A stretch of 64,000 nt of DNA, taken from assembly GCA_964352475.1 (NCBI GenBank), contig CAYGSL010000019.1, positions 1 to 64,000 of the forward strand, written 5' to 3'. Positions 32,738 to 41,747 of the stretch are shown here, in pieces. The notes below the pieces were generated by a model, which saw only the letters and a program-made list of their open reading frames with translations, was not told where the DNA came from and did not search any database. The first letter of the stretch is position 1, and each line of letters opens with the position of its first letter. The stretch is from JAUIET01 sp964352475. Its GTDB lineage: Bacteria; Pseudomonadota; Gammaproteobacteria; Pseudomonadales; JAUIET01. Position numbers and translations under genes: made by a program.

Positions 32738-33169
32738 ATGTTAGGCAGTAAATCACTCACGGATGGGCGCGTTGCTGCGTTGCTGAAAGAGCTTGATATC
32801 GACTATGAGACAGACGCTGATGGTGATTTTCAGGTAATGCTTGAAATCATGAATGGGCGTTATCAGCAATTGGTGATTAAATCGGAAACCAAACGGCTAG
32901 GCGAGCTGGAAATTCGCAAGCTGTATTCTGTAGGTTATCAGAGCCGCAAACCGCTGTCGCAGAAGGTCGCAAATCTACTGCTTGGCATCAATCAGAGTTC
33001 AACCGTAGGCGCCTGGCAACTTATGGAGTCAGGTGGAGAGTACTTTGCTGCGTACAACGCGCACCTGTCAGCGGATGTGGACGCGCCTACTTTGCAGACC
33101 GTGCTTACGGCAGTTGCTCAAAGTGCTGATAGCATTGAAGATTACCTAACCGGGCAGGATAACTTCTAG
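32738..33169 (+). CDS. YbjN-like / type III secretion chaperone-fold protein
   Basis: 143-aa cytoplasmic protein with no signal peptide. The alternating beta/alpha pattern (ELDIDYETDADGDFQVMLEIM, QLVIKSETKRLGELEIRKLYSVGY) resembles YbjN-type proteins that use a secretion-chaperone-like fold; E. coli YbjN affects motility and stress responses when overexpressed. No secretion genes lie nearby. It lies 64 bp upstream of the sulfotransferase gene and may be read with it. Family call is tentative. Confidence 0.5.
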   Translation: MLGSKSLTDGRVAALLKELDIDYETDADGDFQVMLEIMNGRYQQLVIKSETKRLGELEIRKLYSVGYQSRKPLSQKVANLLLGINQSSTVGAWQLMESGGEYFAAYNAHLSADVDAPTLQTVLTAVAQSADSIEDYLTGQDNF

Positions 33170-33233
33170 TAATCCTCAAATAGCGCGTTGTGTACTAACA
33201 TGGCTGCACACCCTAGATAGTTGCAGATTTTCC

Positions 33234-34454
33234 ATGACACAAGCCAAGACGCCAGAATGGCTGAACAAGGCAAACTCCGAAGCTGATTTTTTAAATTTGC
33301 AGGCGGTGTTGCCCCTGGATTATGAATCGCTTGTGCATCAAGCGCGAGTATCAACCGGCTTGGATGATTTCGGAGAAGACTATTGGCAAGAGCCTTTGCA
33401 AATTTTGTGCAAAGACCTGGACAGCGTTGCCGAGCTCACCTTGTTTGGTCGCATAGCGGCGCGCTCAGACCTTTTGATCTGGCTGGAAAACCGGCTCAAT
33501 ATTCTAGAGCTTGTCAAACAGCACCCTGAGATTACTGAGCAGGAAATTGCGGCGCCCATGTTCATCGTCGGCTTGCCGCGCTCCGGCACCAGTATTTTAT
33601 TTGAGGTGTTGGCGCAAGATCCCGACGTGGGGGTTCCATTAACCTGGGAGAGTATGTTCCCGTATCCGCCGCCAGAAGCGGCCAACTATGATTCCGACCC
33701 ACGCATTCAACGCGCCCACCGTATGTACACGCAATGGGAAAGGTTGGTTCCGGAGTTTGCCAGTATCCACGAGATGGGCGGCCAGATTCCAGCCGAATGC
33801 GGCATGTTGATGTGCAGCAGTTTCATCAGTGATCAGATTGCCAGTATGCAAATGGCTGATAACTATGGGGCTTGGCACGCTACAGCTAATGTAAGACCGG
33901 CCTATGAATGGCACAAACTTGTGTTGCAGGTTCTGCAATGGAAAAATCCGCGCAAGCGTTGGCTGTTGAAAGCGCCCGCACACCAGAACTACCTGGACAT
34001 ACTGTTGGAAACCTATCCCGATGCGCGAATAGTTCAAACCCATCGCGACCCGATCAAATGTATGGCGTCAACCACCAACTTGATGGCCTGTATTTACAAG
34101 ATGCGTAGCGACCGGCCGTTTGATGCGGTGGCTTTTGACAATATATTAATGGGGGAACCTACCGCCAAACGCCTTGAACAGGTAATGGAGCAGCGCGCGA
34201 ACGGTATCATTCCAGATACCAGCATCTGCGATTCGCACTATTACGATTTGTTAGAAGACCCGATCGCTAACGTGCAGAAAATCTACGCTCACTTCGACAT
34301 GCAATTGGGTGATACTGCGGCCTCACGCATGGCGCAGTATCTTGCCGATAAGCCGCAGGGCAAATTTGGCGCACACAATTACACATCGGATGTGTCTGAG
34401 CGACCATTCTTCAAGCGCTACCAGGAGTACTACGGTGTTCCGTCAGAAGTATAA
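33234..34454 (+). CDS. Sulfotransferase (PAPS-dependent), Sulfotransfer_3 type
   Basis: 406-aa cytoplasmic sulfotransferase. The 5'-phosphosulfate loop is FIVGLPRSGTSILFEVLAQDPD and the 3'-phosphate motif lies in VQTHRDPIKCMASTTN; the WES/PPPEA block (TWESMFPYPPPEA) is typical of the branch that acts on lipids, steroids or small alcohols. It is the first of three closely packed genes with a DUF3604 lipoprotein (24 bp gap) and an NTF2-like protein (12 bp gap). A paralogue of the same type at 45753 is coupled to a haloalkane dehalogenase. The substrate is not evident. Confidence 0.9.
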   Translation: MTQAKTPEWLNKANSEADFLNLQAVLPLDYESLVHQARVSTGLDDFGEDYWQEPLQILCKDLDSVAELTLFGRIAARSDLLIWLENRLNILELVKQHPEITEQEIAAPMFIVGLPRSGTSILFEVLAQDPDVGVPLTWESMFPYPPPEAANYDSDPRIQRAHRMYTQWERLVPEFASIHEMGGQIPAECGMLMCSSFISDQIASMQMADNYGAWHATANVRPAYEWHKLVLQVLQWKNPRKRWLLKAPAHQNYLDILLETYPDARIVQTHRDPIKCMASTTNLMACIYKMRSDRPFDAVAFDNILMGEPTAKRLEQVMEQRANGIIPDTSICDSHYYDLLEDPIANVQKIYAHFDMQLGDTAASRMAQYLADKPQGKFGAHNYTSDVSERPFFKRYQEYYGVPSEV

Positions 34455-34477
34455 ATCGTGCCCGAAGTGATTAGCCT

Positions 34478-36694
34478 ATGAAGGTTTTGTATCGTGTTGT
34501 TTTGTTGATTGCCGCTATGGTGATTGCAGGGTGCGCAGAGCGACAGAGTGGTGGCGAAGTGGCTGCACCGGCTGTGGCCCAAGTGGCTATTGATGAACGT
34601 GCGCAGCGCCAGTTAGCCGTTCAGCCACAGCCCAGAAAACAAATATTATTTGGCGATTTGCATGTACACACCACGTTTTCGCCAGACGCTTTTATCACGG
34701 CTCTGCCAGTTGCGGGCGGCCGTGGGCTCACTCCGCCGGCCACCGCGTGCGATTTTGCCCGCTATTGTTCTGCGCTGGATTTCTGGTCTATCAATGATCA
34801 TGCGGAAGGCGTTACACCTCAGCGCTGGCAAGACACCAAAGATGTGGTTCGTCAATGCAATGCCGTGGCCGGTGACCCGGAGAACCCGGATATTGTGGCC
34901 TTTCTCGGCTGGGAATGGAGTCAGGTAAACACCGATCCGGCAAAACACTTCGGCCATAAGAACGTTGTATTTCTCAATACCGAAGACGAAAAGGTACCAG
35001 CGCGGGCCATTGCCTCGCCACGCGAAAAATTGAATACGGCACCCATGGGTCGACTGGCGCAATGGATGATGGCATTGGGCGACTTCGAAAATCGCGATTA
35101 TTACTTTGGTATCGATACCTATTACAGCGAGATTGCAGACACGCCGATATGTGAGCAAGGCGTGGATACGCGGGACCTACCCAAGGATTGTCTGGAAGTT
35201 GCCGATACGCCCGCGGATCTTTTTCAAAAATTGAACCAATGGAACTTTGACGCCCTGGTTATCCCGCACGGCAACGCCTGGGGCTTGAATACTCCACCTG
35301 CAACCAGCTTTAACAAACAATTGACCAGCGCACAGCATGATGCGCGATTGCAGACCTTGTTTGAAGTATATTCGGGTCACGGCAATTCAGAAGAATTTCG
35401 GCCCTGGGCAGCGAGTATTGTTGATGAGCTAGGCAACAGCAGTTGTCCGGCACCCTCCGATGACTACCTTCCATGCTGTTGGCAGGCCGGCAATATTATT
35501 GCTCAGCGTTGCGCTGCACAAGGCGATGACGAGCTTGAGTGTTCAAAGAGAGCAGCGCAAGCACGGCAGAATTTTGTTGACGCTGGAATATCCGGTCACT
35601 TAACCGTGCCGGGTCAGCAGGTCAGTGACTGGCTTAACTGTGGTCAATGCGAAGACTGTTTTGCCGAAGGCATGGACCACCGTCCAAAAACAACAGCGCA
35701 GTATGCCTTGGCGATTAGCAATTTCGATGACCCGGAACAGCCGCTTCGTTACCGATTCGGTTTTATTGGTTCCAGCGATAATCACGGTGCTGCCCCTGGA
35801 ACTGGCTACAAGGAATTTGCTCGCCGACAATTTACCGACGGCTTGTCGCCTACCCGAGAGCGCATGGCCAACAACATGATGCGTGATTCCAGAGAAGCGA
35901 TTGCGCAATCCATCCCGCTCAATGAGGTGGCCGATGTCAGTTTGAATAAACAGCGCAATATGGAGCGCCAGGCTTCGTTCTGGATGACTGGTGGACTGGT
36001 CGCCGTGCACAGCACCGGGCGCAGCAGACAGTCGATCTGGGATGGCTTGAGAAGTAAAAACGTCTATGCCACATCCGGTGATCGTACTTTGCTATGGTTC
36101 GATGAGGTCAGTGATGCAACAGCGACTGAGCCAATGGGGTCGGAACTTAAGCGAAGTGGCAATCCAACATTCAAGGTGTCGGCTGTTGGTGCGTTTGAGC
36201 AATTGCCAGGGTGCCCCGACCATGCGGAACAAGCCTTGGGTATTGAACAGCTGCAAACATTGTGCAGCGGAGAGTGTTATAACCCTTCCGACAAGCGAAA
36301 GACCATGAAGCGTATTGAAGTTGTCCGGATTTTGCCGCAGCAAACGCCGGAGGAAGACGTAAGCAGCCTGATTCAGGACCCGTGGAAAACATTTCAGTGC
36401 GACTCCGCATCTGTCGTTTGTAACGTTGAGTTTAGTGATGAACAATTTCTTGAATTGCAGCGCGAAGCGGTTTACTACGTGCGTGCCATTCAAGAAGCCA
36501 GTGATGCGATTAATGGCGGCGGTTTGCGCTGCGAGTTCGATGCCGATGGCAACTGCGTGAAAGTAAACCCTTGCTATGCAGGACCACGAACCGCCGCTGA
36601 CGATGATTGCCTGGCACCGCTGGAAGAGCGGGCCTGGTCATCGCCTATATTCGTATCACCCACAGTTCCCCTGGCCGTAAACCTAAATTCCTGA
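34478..36694 (+). CDS. DUF3604 lipoprotein, PHP-like metal-dependent hydrolase
   Basis: 738 aa; lipoprotein signal MKVLYRVVLLIAAMVIAGC with lipobox IAGC, so exported and lipid-anchored. The complete metal-ligand set of the family is seen: FGDLHVHTTFSPDAF, SINDHAEG, FLGWEWSQ, FGHKNVVF, VIPHGNAWG, EVYSGHGNSEEF, FIGSSDNHGAAPG and, near the C-terminus, RSKNVYATSGDRTL. It is cysteine-rich (CEQ, CCW, CGQCEDC), as expected for an oxidising compartment. It sits between a sulfotransferase and an NTF2-like protein in one operon, which hints at release or processing of a phosphorylated or sulfated metabolite, but this is only inference. Confidence 0.87.
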   Translation: MKVLYRVVLLIAAMVIAGCAERQSGGEVAAPAVAQVAIDERAQRQLAVQPQPRKQILFGDLHVHTTFSPDAFITALPVAGGRGLTPPATACDFARYCSALDFWSINDHAEGVTPQRWQDTKDVVRQCNAVAGDPENPDIVAFLGWEWSQVNTDPAKHFGHKNVVFLNTEDEKVPARAIASPREKLNTAPMGRLAQWMMALGDFENRDYYFGIDTYYSEIADTPICEQGVDTRDLPKDCLEVADTPADLFQKLNQWNFDALVIPHGNAWGLNTPPATSFNKQLTSAQHDARLQTLFEVYSGHGNSEEFRPWAASIVDELGNSSCPAPSDDYLPCCWQAGNIIAQRCAAQGDDELECSKRAAQARQNFVDAGISGHLTVPGQQVSDWLNCGQCEDCFAEGMDHRPKTTAQYALAISNFDDPEQPLRYRFGFIGSSDNHGAAPGTGYKEFARRQFTDGLSPTRERMANNMMRDSREAIAQSIPLNEVADVSLNKQRNMERQASFWMTGGLVAVHSTGRSRQSIWDGLRSKNVYATSGDRTLLWFDEVSDATATEPMGSELKRSGNPTFKVSAVGAFEQLPGCPDHAEQALGIEQLQTLCSGECYNPSDKRKTMKRIEVVRILPQQTPEEDVSSLIQDPWKTFQCDSASVVCNVEFSDEQFLELQREAVYYVRAIQEASDAINGGGLRCEFDADGNCVKVNPCYAGPRTAADDDCLAPLEERAWSSPIFVSPTVPLAVNLNS

Positions 36695-36705
36695 GAGGAG
36701 ATAAC

Positions 36706-37179
36706 ATGGCGTCTAAAACACCAACGCGAGAGGCTTTGAAAGCCTGGGCAAACAACTATGACAAACTATGGACAGCGGGTGACAAACAGGGCTGGATCGA
36801 TTCCTACCGCACAGTGGTACAAGGTGATGCGATCCGAATGCTGGACCCGGTAGGCACGCCTGAGAAGTTTGGCTTCAAACACTGTTGCGAAGACAGTTGG
36901 GATTTGTTTCAGCCGAATGTTAAATTCCATATTCCCAAGGAAACACTGTTTGTTCTGGCTAACGAAGTGTGTTGGGTGATGAATAATCACGTGACCAAGA
37001 ATGGCGAAGTATTCGTAGAACCGTCTATAGAATCTTTCCGATTCGAGCCAGACGGTTCTTTAGTCATTCGCACCTGGTATCGAATTCCGAAACACAACGA
37101 TGGGGAGCTGGGCGAGATGTTTCAAACTTACTTGCCTGACAACGATGGCCGCGCAGATAGCACCTATCGCAGTACCTAG
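36706..37179 (+). CDS. NTF2-like (SnoaL-type) protein
   Basis: 157-aa single-domain protein. The N-terminal ALKAWANNYDKLWTAGDKQGWIDSYRTVV and the middle MLDPVGTPEKFGF give the helix-helix-beta pattern of the NTF2/SnoaL cone fold, which serves as a cyclase, isomerase, dehydratase or ligand-binding domain. A very good ribosome site (GAGAGGAGATAAC) precedes the ATG at 36706; the longer reading frame starting at 36607 is inside the previous gene. It ends in CTAG, which also contains the stop of the convergent pxpC. Function is best guessed from its operon with sulfotransferase and DUF3604. Confidence 0.8.
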   Translation: MASKTPTREALKAWANNYDKLWTAGDKQGWIDSYRTVVQGDAIRMLDPVGTPEKFGFKHCCEDSWDLFQPNVKFHIPKETLFVLANEVCWVMNNHVTKNGEVFVEPSIESFRFEPDGSLVIRTWYRIPKHNDGELGEMFQTYLPDNDGRADSTYRST

Positions 37180-38123
37180 TAGCTATCCAGCCTGTGTGAT
37201 AGTGAGGCAAAAAAGGCGTGTTCCTCACGCAGCAGTTGCTGTGCGTCATCAACGCTGATGTCTTCGAAGCGGATAGTTTCCCCGGCTCCCAGCTGGCCCA
37301 GTACGCCAATATCCACAGTGGCGACCGTTCCAATTTTCGGGTAACCGCCGGTCGTGGGGCCGTCAACCATTAGTATGATCGGGTCGCCAGAGGCCGGTAC
37401 TTGCACGCTGCCTGGCAAAACAGGGTCGGAAATAATGTTGCCGTCGCCCGCATGCTCAATGGTTTTACCCTGCAGGCGAATGCCCATGCGATCGGAATCC
37501 GCTTGCACAGAGAACTCGGACGCGTAAAAATCACTTAAACCGCGCTGGGTGAAATGGTCTTGCTGCGGTCCCGCAACCAGGCGTATGTTGGAATGATTTG
37601 CGCGTTGTAAACTTTTCCTGAGCGAGTAGTCACGCGTAGCTGCCACCCAATGCCGTCGGGTAGGTAGTATTGTGCCAATAGCCATACCGTTAGAAAAACC
37701 GCCTAAACCGGATCGCAAGTGCGTGGCGCAGCTATTTAATTCCGGAGTGCACTCAAACCCATCCTGAACGGCAAGATAGCCACGCACGCCGTTAAATGGA
37801 GTACCTACCCGCAAATGATCGCCGCGGCTTAGCGAGTGTGTGCAAAAGCTTTCAACCGCCGTGTCGTTCACAAACAATTCAAAGTGCCCGGCAAACGCAA
37901 TGCGAATTCTGTCAGCAACAACTTCGAATTCACCTCCAGTCAAGGCGAATTCCAGGCACGGTGTGTTGACGGGATTGCCCAGCAATACGTTCGCAACTTT
38001 GAAGTTGAAGGGGTCTGCAGCACCACTGCGGGTCACACCGTGAGATTGGAAACCCAGGCGTCCAAGGTCTTGCAGTTGGCACAAGGGAGTAAGCTGAATT
38101 ATTCGCAGGCCAGAGTCGCTCAT
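37176..38123 (-). CDS. pxpC: 5-oxoprolinase subunit PxpC (biotin-dependent carboxyltransferase-like)
   Basis: 315-aa protein of the KipA/allophanate-hydrolase subunit-2 family. LCQLQDLGRLGFQSHGVTRSGAADPFNFKVANVLLGN near the N-terminus and MGIRLQGKTIEHAGDGNIISDPVLPGSVQVP with GPTTGGYPKIG are diagnostic. With PxpA and PxpB it forms prokaryotic 5-oxoprolinase, hydrolysing pyroglutamate with ATP. The gene overlaps pxpB by four bases. No pxpA (LamB/YcsF) is next to it. Its stop interlocks with the NTF2-like gene. Confidence 0.9.
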   Translation of the reverse strand: MSDSGLRIIQLTPLCQLQDLGRLGFQSHGVTRSGAADPFNFKVANVLLGNPVNTPCLEFALTGGEFEVVADRIRIAFAGHFELFVNDTAVESFCTHSLSRGDHLRVGTPFNGVRGYLAVQDGFECTPELNSCATHLRSGLGGFSNGMAIGTILPTRRHWVAATRDYSLRKSLQRANHSNIRLVAGPQQDHFTQRGLSDFYASEFSVQADSDRMGIRLQGKTIEHAGDGNIISDPVLPGSVQVPASGDPIILMVDGPTTGGYPKIGTVATVDIGVLGQLGAGETIRFEDISVDDAQQLLREEHAFFASLSHRLDSY

Positions 38124-38866
38124 TGACTTTCACCCCGGTCAACCGCTTCAATTAGAGCTTCCCCTTTTTCAGCTGCTTGCTCAAGACGCTGATATTCAAC
38201 CGCCTCGATAGCGTAAAACTGTACCTCGTCACCAGCCTCAATAATAAAAGGAGGCTGCCGGTGTGGGTCGTAGCTTCTGACGGGTGTTTGCCCCAGCAGT
38301 CGCCAGCCACTGGGCATGGCCAAGGCGCCTATCATGCCTTGCTGTCCGCCAATTGAGATACAGCCCTTGGGAACCTGCAGACGGGGTGAGCTTAAGCGCG
38401 GCGTATGCAACGCTTCTGGAAGTCCGCCCAGGTAACACCAGCCTGGTGCGAAACCCAGCATGTACACTCTGAACACAGCCTCGCTGTGTAGGCGAATCAC
38501 ATCCTCCGTGCTCATATCGTGCATACGAGCAACCTCATCGAGGTCACATCCTGCCTCACCACCGTAAAGTACCGGAACGCGCCAACAGCGGGAATCACCC
38601 GTGGTAGTGTCTGCGTCGTCGATTATTGATCTGACTGAGTCGCTGAGTTGCGCAAGAGATGTGGTGATGCAACTGTATTGAATCAACAGTGATCTGTACG
38701 AAGGTACAAGCTCAATAATGCCCGGCATTTTTGCAGCCTCAATGCGTTGCCTCAAGCGTAAAAGCTGTGCATTGATCTCAGGGTCAATACGGTTCTCAAA
38801 CTCGATTAGCAGAGCAGAATCGCCGACAGGAATTAGTTTGGCAGTGGTCACTGTATTGTTCTTCAA
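38120..38866 (-). CDS. pxpB: 5-oxoprolinase subunit PxpB (KipI-like)
   Basis: 248-aa protein of the KipI/allophanate-hydrolase subunit-1 family. Markers are VYMLGFAPGWCYLGGLPEALHTPRL, VPKGCISIGGQQGMIGALAMPSGWRLLGQTP, and the N-terminal PVGDSALLIEFENRIDPEIN. Forms the 5-oxoprolinase complex with PxpC, whose start overlaps its stop by four bases. The frame uses a TTG at 38866 or the GTG five codons later (38851); the latter gives a family-typical N-terminus. Confidence 0.9.
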   Translation of the reverse strand: MKNNTVTTAKLIPVGDSALLIEFENRIDPEINAQLLRLRQRIEAAKMPGIIELVPSYRSLLIQYSCITTSLAQLSDSVRSIIDDADTTTGDSRCWRVPVLYGGEAGCDLDEVARMHDMSTEDVIRLHSEAVFRVYMLGFAPGWCYLGGLPEALHTPRLSSPRLQVPKGCISIGGQQGMIGALAMPSGWRLLGQTPVRSYDPHRQPPFIIEAGDEVQFYAIEAVEYQRLEQAAEKGEALIEAVDRGESQ

Positions 38867-38958
38867 AACGTCAGAGCGAAGCTTACAGCGAATGGAGCGG
38901 TGTGACTAGAATTGCCTGACGACCTGTAAACTCAGGCCTGCAGCGGTGATGCCTTGCC

Positions 38959-39639
38959 TCAGGCCACGGCCTGGAAGGTATCCTCGGCGTTTGCCTGAGC
39001 GGCGAATTCAGCGGTAATCAATTGATCAGCAATGGATTGCTTTGCCGCCGGTTGATCAGCTGATTTGTCAGCTGATGCACTGGGCCGGGGGGCCGCGGAG
39101 TCTTCAGCAGCAGCGTCGCTTTGCGACAGCTGCTCGTCTAATTCAGCCGCCTTCTGCTCACGAAGTTCGATCTGGGCGTCGATTTTCATTTGCGTGGCCT
39201 GTGCTGCTACCGCGCGATCTTGTGCAGAAGGTTGTGCAGGTGCAAGTGCGGCGCGTTTTACCTGGTCGGCTTTTCTGATGGTGGCTTCCGCGTCTCCGGC
39301 AACCGGGCTGGTTGAGATGGAAACTTCGCCGCCAACGGCATATTTCTTGCCGTTGGGTCCGGTTTCGAAGGTGTAAGTGGGCGCTCCAGCGTGAACGCCG
39401 CCTACGGCTGCGTGGGCTTGCTCATGAGCCCGCACTTCGCGATCTCTGGCAGCAAGCTCGTTGATCTTTTTCGTTTCTTCGTCGCTTAAACGCTTATCTG
39501 CAGAAAGCTTGTTGTGCTCTGGTTCTTTGCTGTCTGAGGAGTGTGGCTCTTTGCTAACAGACGAAGGCGATTTAACCTCCGCGTGCGCGCGTTCACTATG
39601 CGAATGAGTGCTAGGGCTTGAGGCAGGAGAAACGTTCAT
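38959..39639 (-). CDS. SprA-related putative metalloprotease
   Basis: 226-aa protein whose core matches the SprA/CJM1_0395-type family: REVRAHEQAHAAVGGVHAGAPTYTFETGPNGKKYAVGGEVSISTSPVAGDAEAT. HEQAH is a zinc-type HExxH-like motif. Both ends are low-complexity and charged (Ser/His/Lys-rich N-terminus, Ala/Ser/Asp-rich C-terminus), suggesting a disordered or surface protein. No signal peptide, so secretion route (if any) is unknown. It lies 18 bp downstream of a small helical protein gene and shares its strand. Proteolysis is inferred only from the motif. Confidence 0.75.
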   Translation of the reverse strand: MNVSPASSPSTHSHSERAHAEVKSPSSVSKEPHSSDSKEPEHNKLSADKRLSDEETKKINELAARDREVRAHEQAHAAVGGVHAGAPTYTFETGPNGKKYAVGGEVSISTSPVAGDAEATIRKADQVKRAALAPAQPSAQDRAVAAQATQMKIDAQIELREQKAAELDEQLSQSDAAAEDSAAPRPSASADKSADQPAAKQSIADQLITAEFAAQANAEDTFQAVA

Positions 39640-39657
39640 GCCGGGGAGATGGTTTGC

Positions 39658-39894
39658 CTAGGTGAAAGTGTCGATCAAAGTGCCCAGCGTTTCATCTGCA
39701 GTTTTGATGACGGCCGCAGAAGCTTCTACCTGGCGGCTGCCTTGTTTTAGCGCAACAACGGCGTCGGGCAAGCCTTTTTCTTCGGCGTCGTTACTGGCCG
39801 TCGTGATTTTTACTATGTCATTCGCGGCCTGATGCGTGCTTTCCACGCCCTGGCGAATGCCTGCAGTACCAGCCTGAATAGCTGAGTTAATCAT
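39658..39894 (-). CDS. Small helical protein with flagellar-rod-like N-terminal pattern
   Basis: 78 aa from the ATG at 39894 (a longer frame from 39951 has no family support). The opening NSAIQAGTAGIRQGVESTHQAANDIVKITT has the same small-residue heptad pattern as the N-terminal helix of flagellar rod/hook proteins (IxxGxxGIxxxxxxxxxxAxNIAN), though without their asparagine-rich end. Second half is also helical (ALKQGSRQVEASAAVIKTADETLGTLIDTF). It is co-directional with the SprA-like gene 18 bp further on. Probably a small structural or chaperone-like protein; the flagellar resemblance is weak. Confidence 0.5.
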   Translation of the reverse strand: MINSAIQAGTAGIRQGVESTHQAANDIVKITTASNDAEEKGLPDAVVALKQGSRQVEASAAVIKTADETLGTLIDTFT

Positions 39895-40112
39895 GTTAAA
39901 TCCCAATGGCTTGTGCCAACAACTGTGATTTCCACACCAAAAGGTAGTCAACAGACCTGCATGACTCTAGTAATTACGCTCAAAATGCGACCAGGTGCAC
40001 ACTTTGACCGCCGAACGGCACTTAAGTTTTTTGTGCACTGCTTATCTGCAGGGCGAAAACCACGCGTTGATCTTTGGGGTGTTTTGCCCTGGCTGTGATA
40101 GCATTCATTGGA

Positions 40113-41747
40113 ATGGCACACCGAATAATAATTTCTCTACTTCTTGGCGCATCCTTGCTTGGCTGTATCAATGCTGAAACCAATGTTGCTCAAGGCAATC
40201 GCGATGGCGTACTGCACTTTGGCAACTATGGTGAGCCGCAAGGCCTGGATCCTCATGTAGTAACCGGTGTTCCAGAGCACCATATTATTGGTGCCTTGTT
40301 CGAAGGCCTTGTACTCAAAAATCCTAAAAGTCTTGCCATTGAGCCCGGCGTTGCTGAGAGCTGGACGGTGTCAGATGACGGCCGCGTGTACACGTTTACC
40401 ATACGTGACAATGCCGTTTGGTCCAACGGCGACAAGTTAACGGCGATGGACTTTGAGTGGTCCTGGTGGCGAGCGCTGCAACCGGCATTGGCAAGCTCGT
40501 ATGTGTTTATGTATTTCCCCATTAAAAACGCCGAAGCCTATTTTAATCAGGAACTGACTGATTTCTCCGAAGTAGGCATCAAAGCGATCGATAAAAAAAC
40601 ATTTCGTGTTGAGCTGGCGGCACCCGCGCCATACTTTTTGCAATTGCTGGATCACTACTCATTGTTCCCAGTGCACAGACCTACAATTGAGAAATTTGGT
40701 GCACCTGATGAGTCGTACACTCGCTGGACCAGACCAAATAATATTATTAGTAATGGCCCGTTCCTGTTGGATGAGTGGCGATTATTCAAATACTTGTCGG
40801 TAAAAAAGAATCCGAACTATTGGGGCGCCGACCAAGTAAAACTTAAGGCAATACGCTTTTATCCAATCGACAAGCAAACCACCGAAGAGCGAATGTTCAG
40901 AGCGGGTCAATTACACCGCACCGAAGAGGTGCCGATAGATCGAATTCCCTGGTATAGAGAAAATCACCCTGAGCTTTTAAAAATAGCGCCTTACATTGGT
41001 ACTTACTTGTACCGACTTAACACCAAAAAACCTCATCTGGCCGATGTAAGAGTACGCCAGGCCTTGTCCATGAGCGTTGACAGGCGCAGGTTAATAGACA
41101 CGGTATTGAACGGATTGTTTACACCGGCATATTCCGTGGTACCCCCCGGCCTTCTGGGCTACCAGCCTCCCAGTGTTTTTACCTATGACCCGGATAAAGC
41201 GCGAAAATTACTGAGCGATGCGGGTTACCCTGGTGGCAAAGGTTACCCTGGCCTGGAAATTCAATACAACACCCATGAACAACATCGAAAAATTGCCATC
41301 GCCATTCAGCAAATGTGGCGCGAAGAGCTGGGCATCGAGGTTAGGTTACAGAACAAAGACTGGAAAGTGTATCTGGATGATGAAACAACGGGTAACTTTG
41401 ATGCCTCACGAGGTGGCTGGATTGGCGACTATGTGGATCCAAATACATTTATGGATATCTGGACGGCGGCCAGTGGCGTTAACAGAACGGGGTTTGCAAA
41501 CGAGGAATTTGATGAGCTGGTCTTGCAGAAAGCGCCGAACGCAAAAGACCATGACGCCCGCCTGGGTATTTTCCAACAGGCCGAGCGCCTGTTTTTGGAG
41601 CATATGCCGGTGGTGCCACTGTATACCTACTCGAGTAAACATCTTGTACACCCCAGTGTGAAAGGGCTGTATTCAAACTATATGGATTACTACAACTTCC
41701 GCTACGTTAGTATCGAGCCTGAAACCAATTTGGAGAAGCCGAACTAA
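40113..41747 (+). CDS. oppA: Peptide ABC transporter, substrate-binding lipoprotein
   Basis: 544 aa of the SBP_bac_5 family. Lipoprotein signal MAHRIIISLLLGASLLGC with lipobox SLLGC. FGNYGEPQGLDPHVVTGVPEHHIIGALFEGLV and YTFTIRDNAVWSNGDKLTAMDFEWSWWRALQP are typical of OppA/MppA; the C-terminal half contains GGWIGDYVDPNTFMDIWT. It captures oligopeptides in the periplasm for the transporter encoded by the next three genes. The stop overlaps the permease ATG (TAATG). Start chosen at 40113 for the signal; a start at 40074 adds an unrelated extension. Confidence 0.93.
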   Translation: MAHRIIISLLLGASLLGCINAETNVAQGNRDGVLHFGNYGEPQGLDPHVVTGVPEHHIIGALFEGLVLKNPKSLAIEPGVAESWTVSDDGRVYTFTIRDNAVWSNGDKLTAMDFEWSWWRALQPALASSYVFMYFPIKNAEAYFNQELTDFSEVGIKAIDKKTFRVELAAPAPYFLQLLDHYSLFPVHRPTIEKFGAPDESYTRWTRPNNIISNGPFLLDEWRLFKYLSVKKNPNYWGADQVKLKAIRFYPIDKQTTEERMFRAGQLHRTEEVPIDRIPWYRENHPELLKIAPYIGTYLYRLNTKKPHLADVRVRQALSMSVDRRRLIDTVLNGLFTPAYSVVPPGLLGYQPPSVFTYDPDKARKLLSDAGYPGGKGYPGLEIQYNTHEQHRKIAIAIQQMWREELGIEVRLQNKDWKVYLDDETTGNFDASRGGWIGDYVDPNTFMDIWTAASGVNRTGFANEEFDELVLQKAPNAKDHDARLGIFQQAERLFLEHMPVVPLYTYSSKHLVHPSVKGLYSNYMDYYNFRYVSIEPETNLEKPN

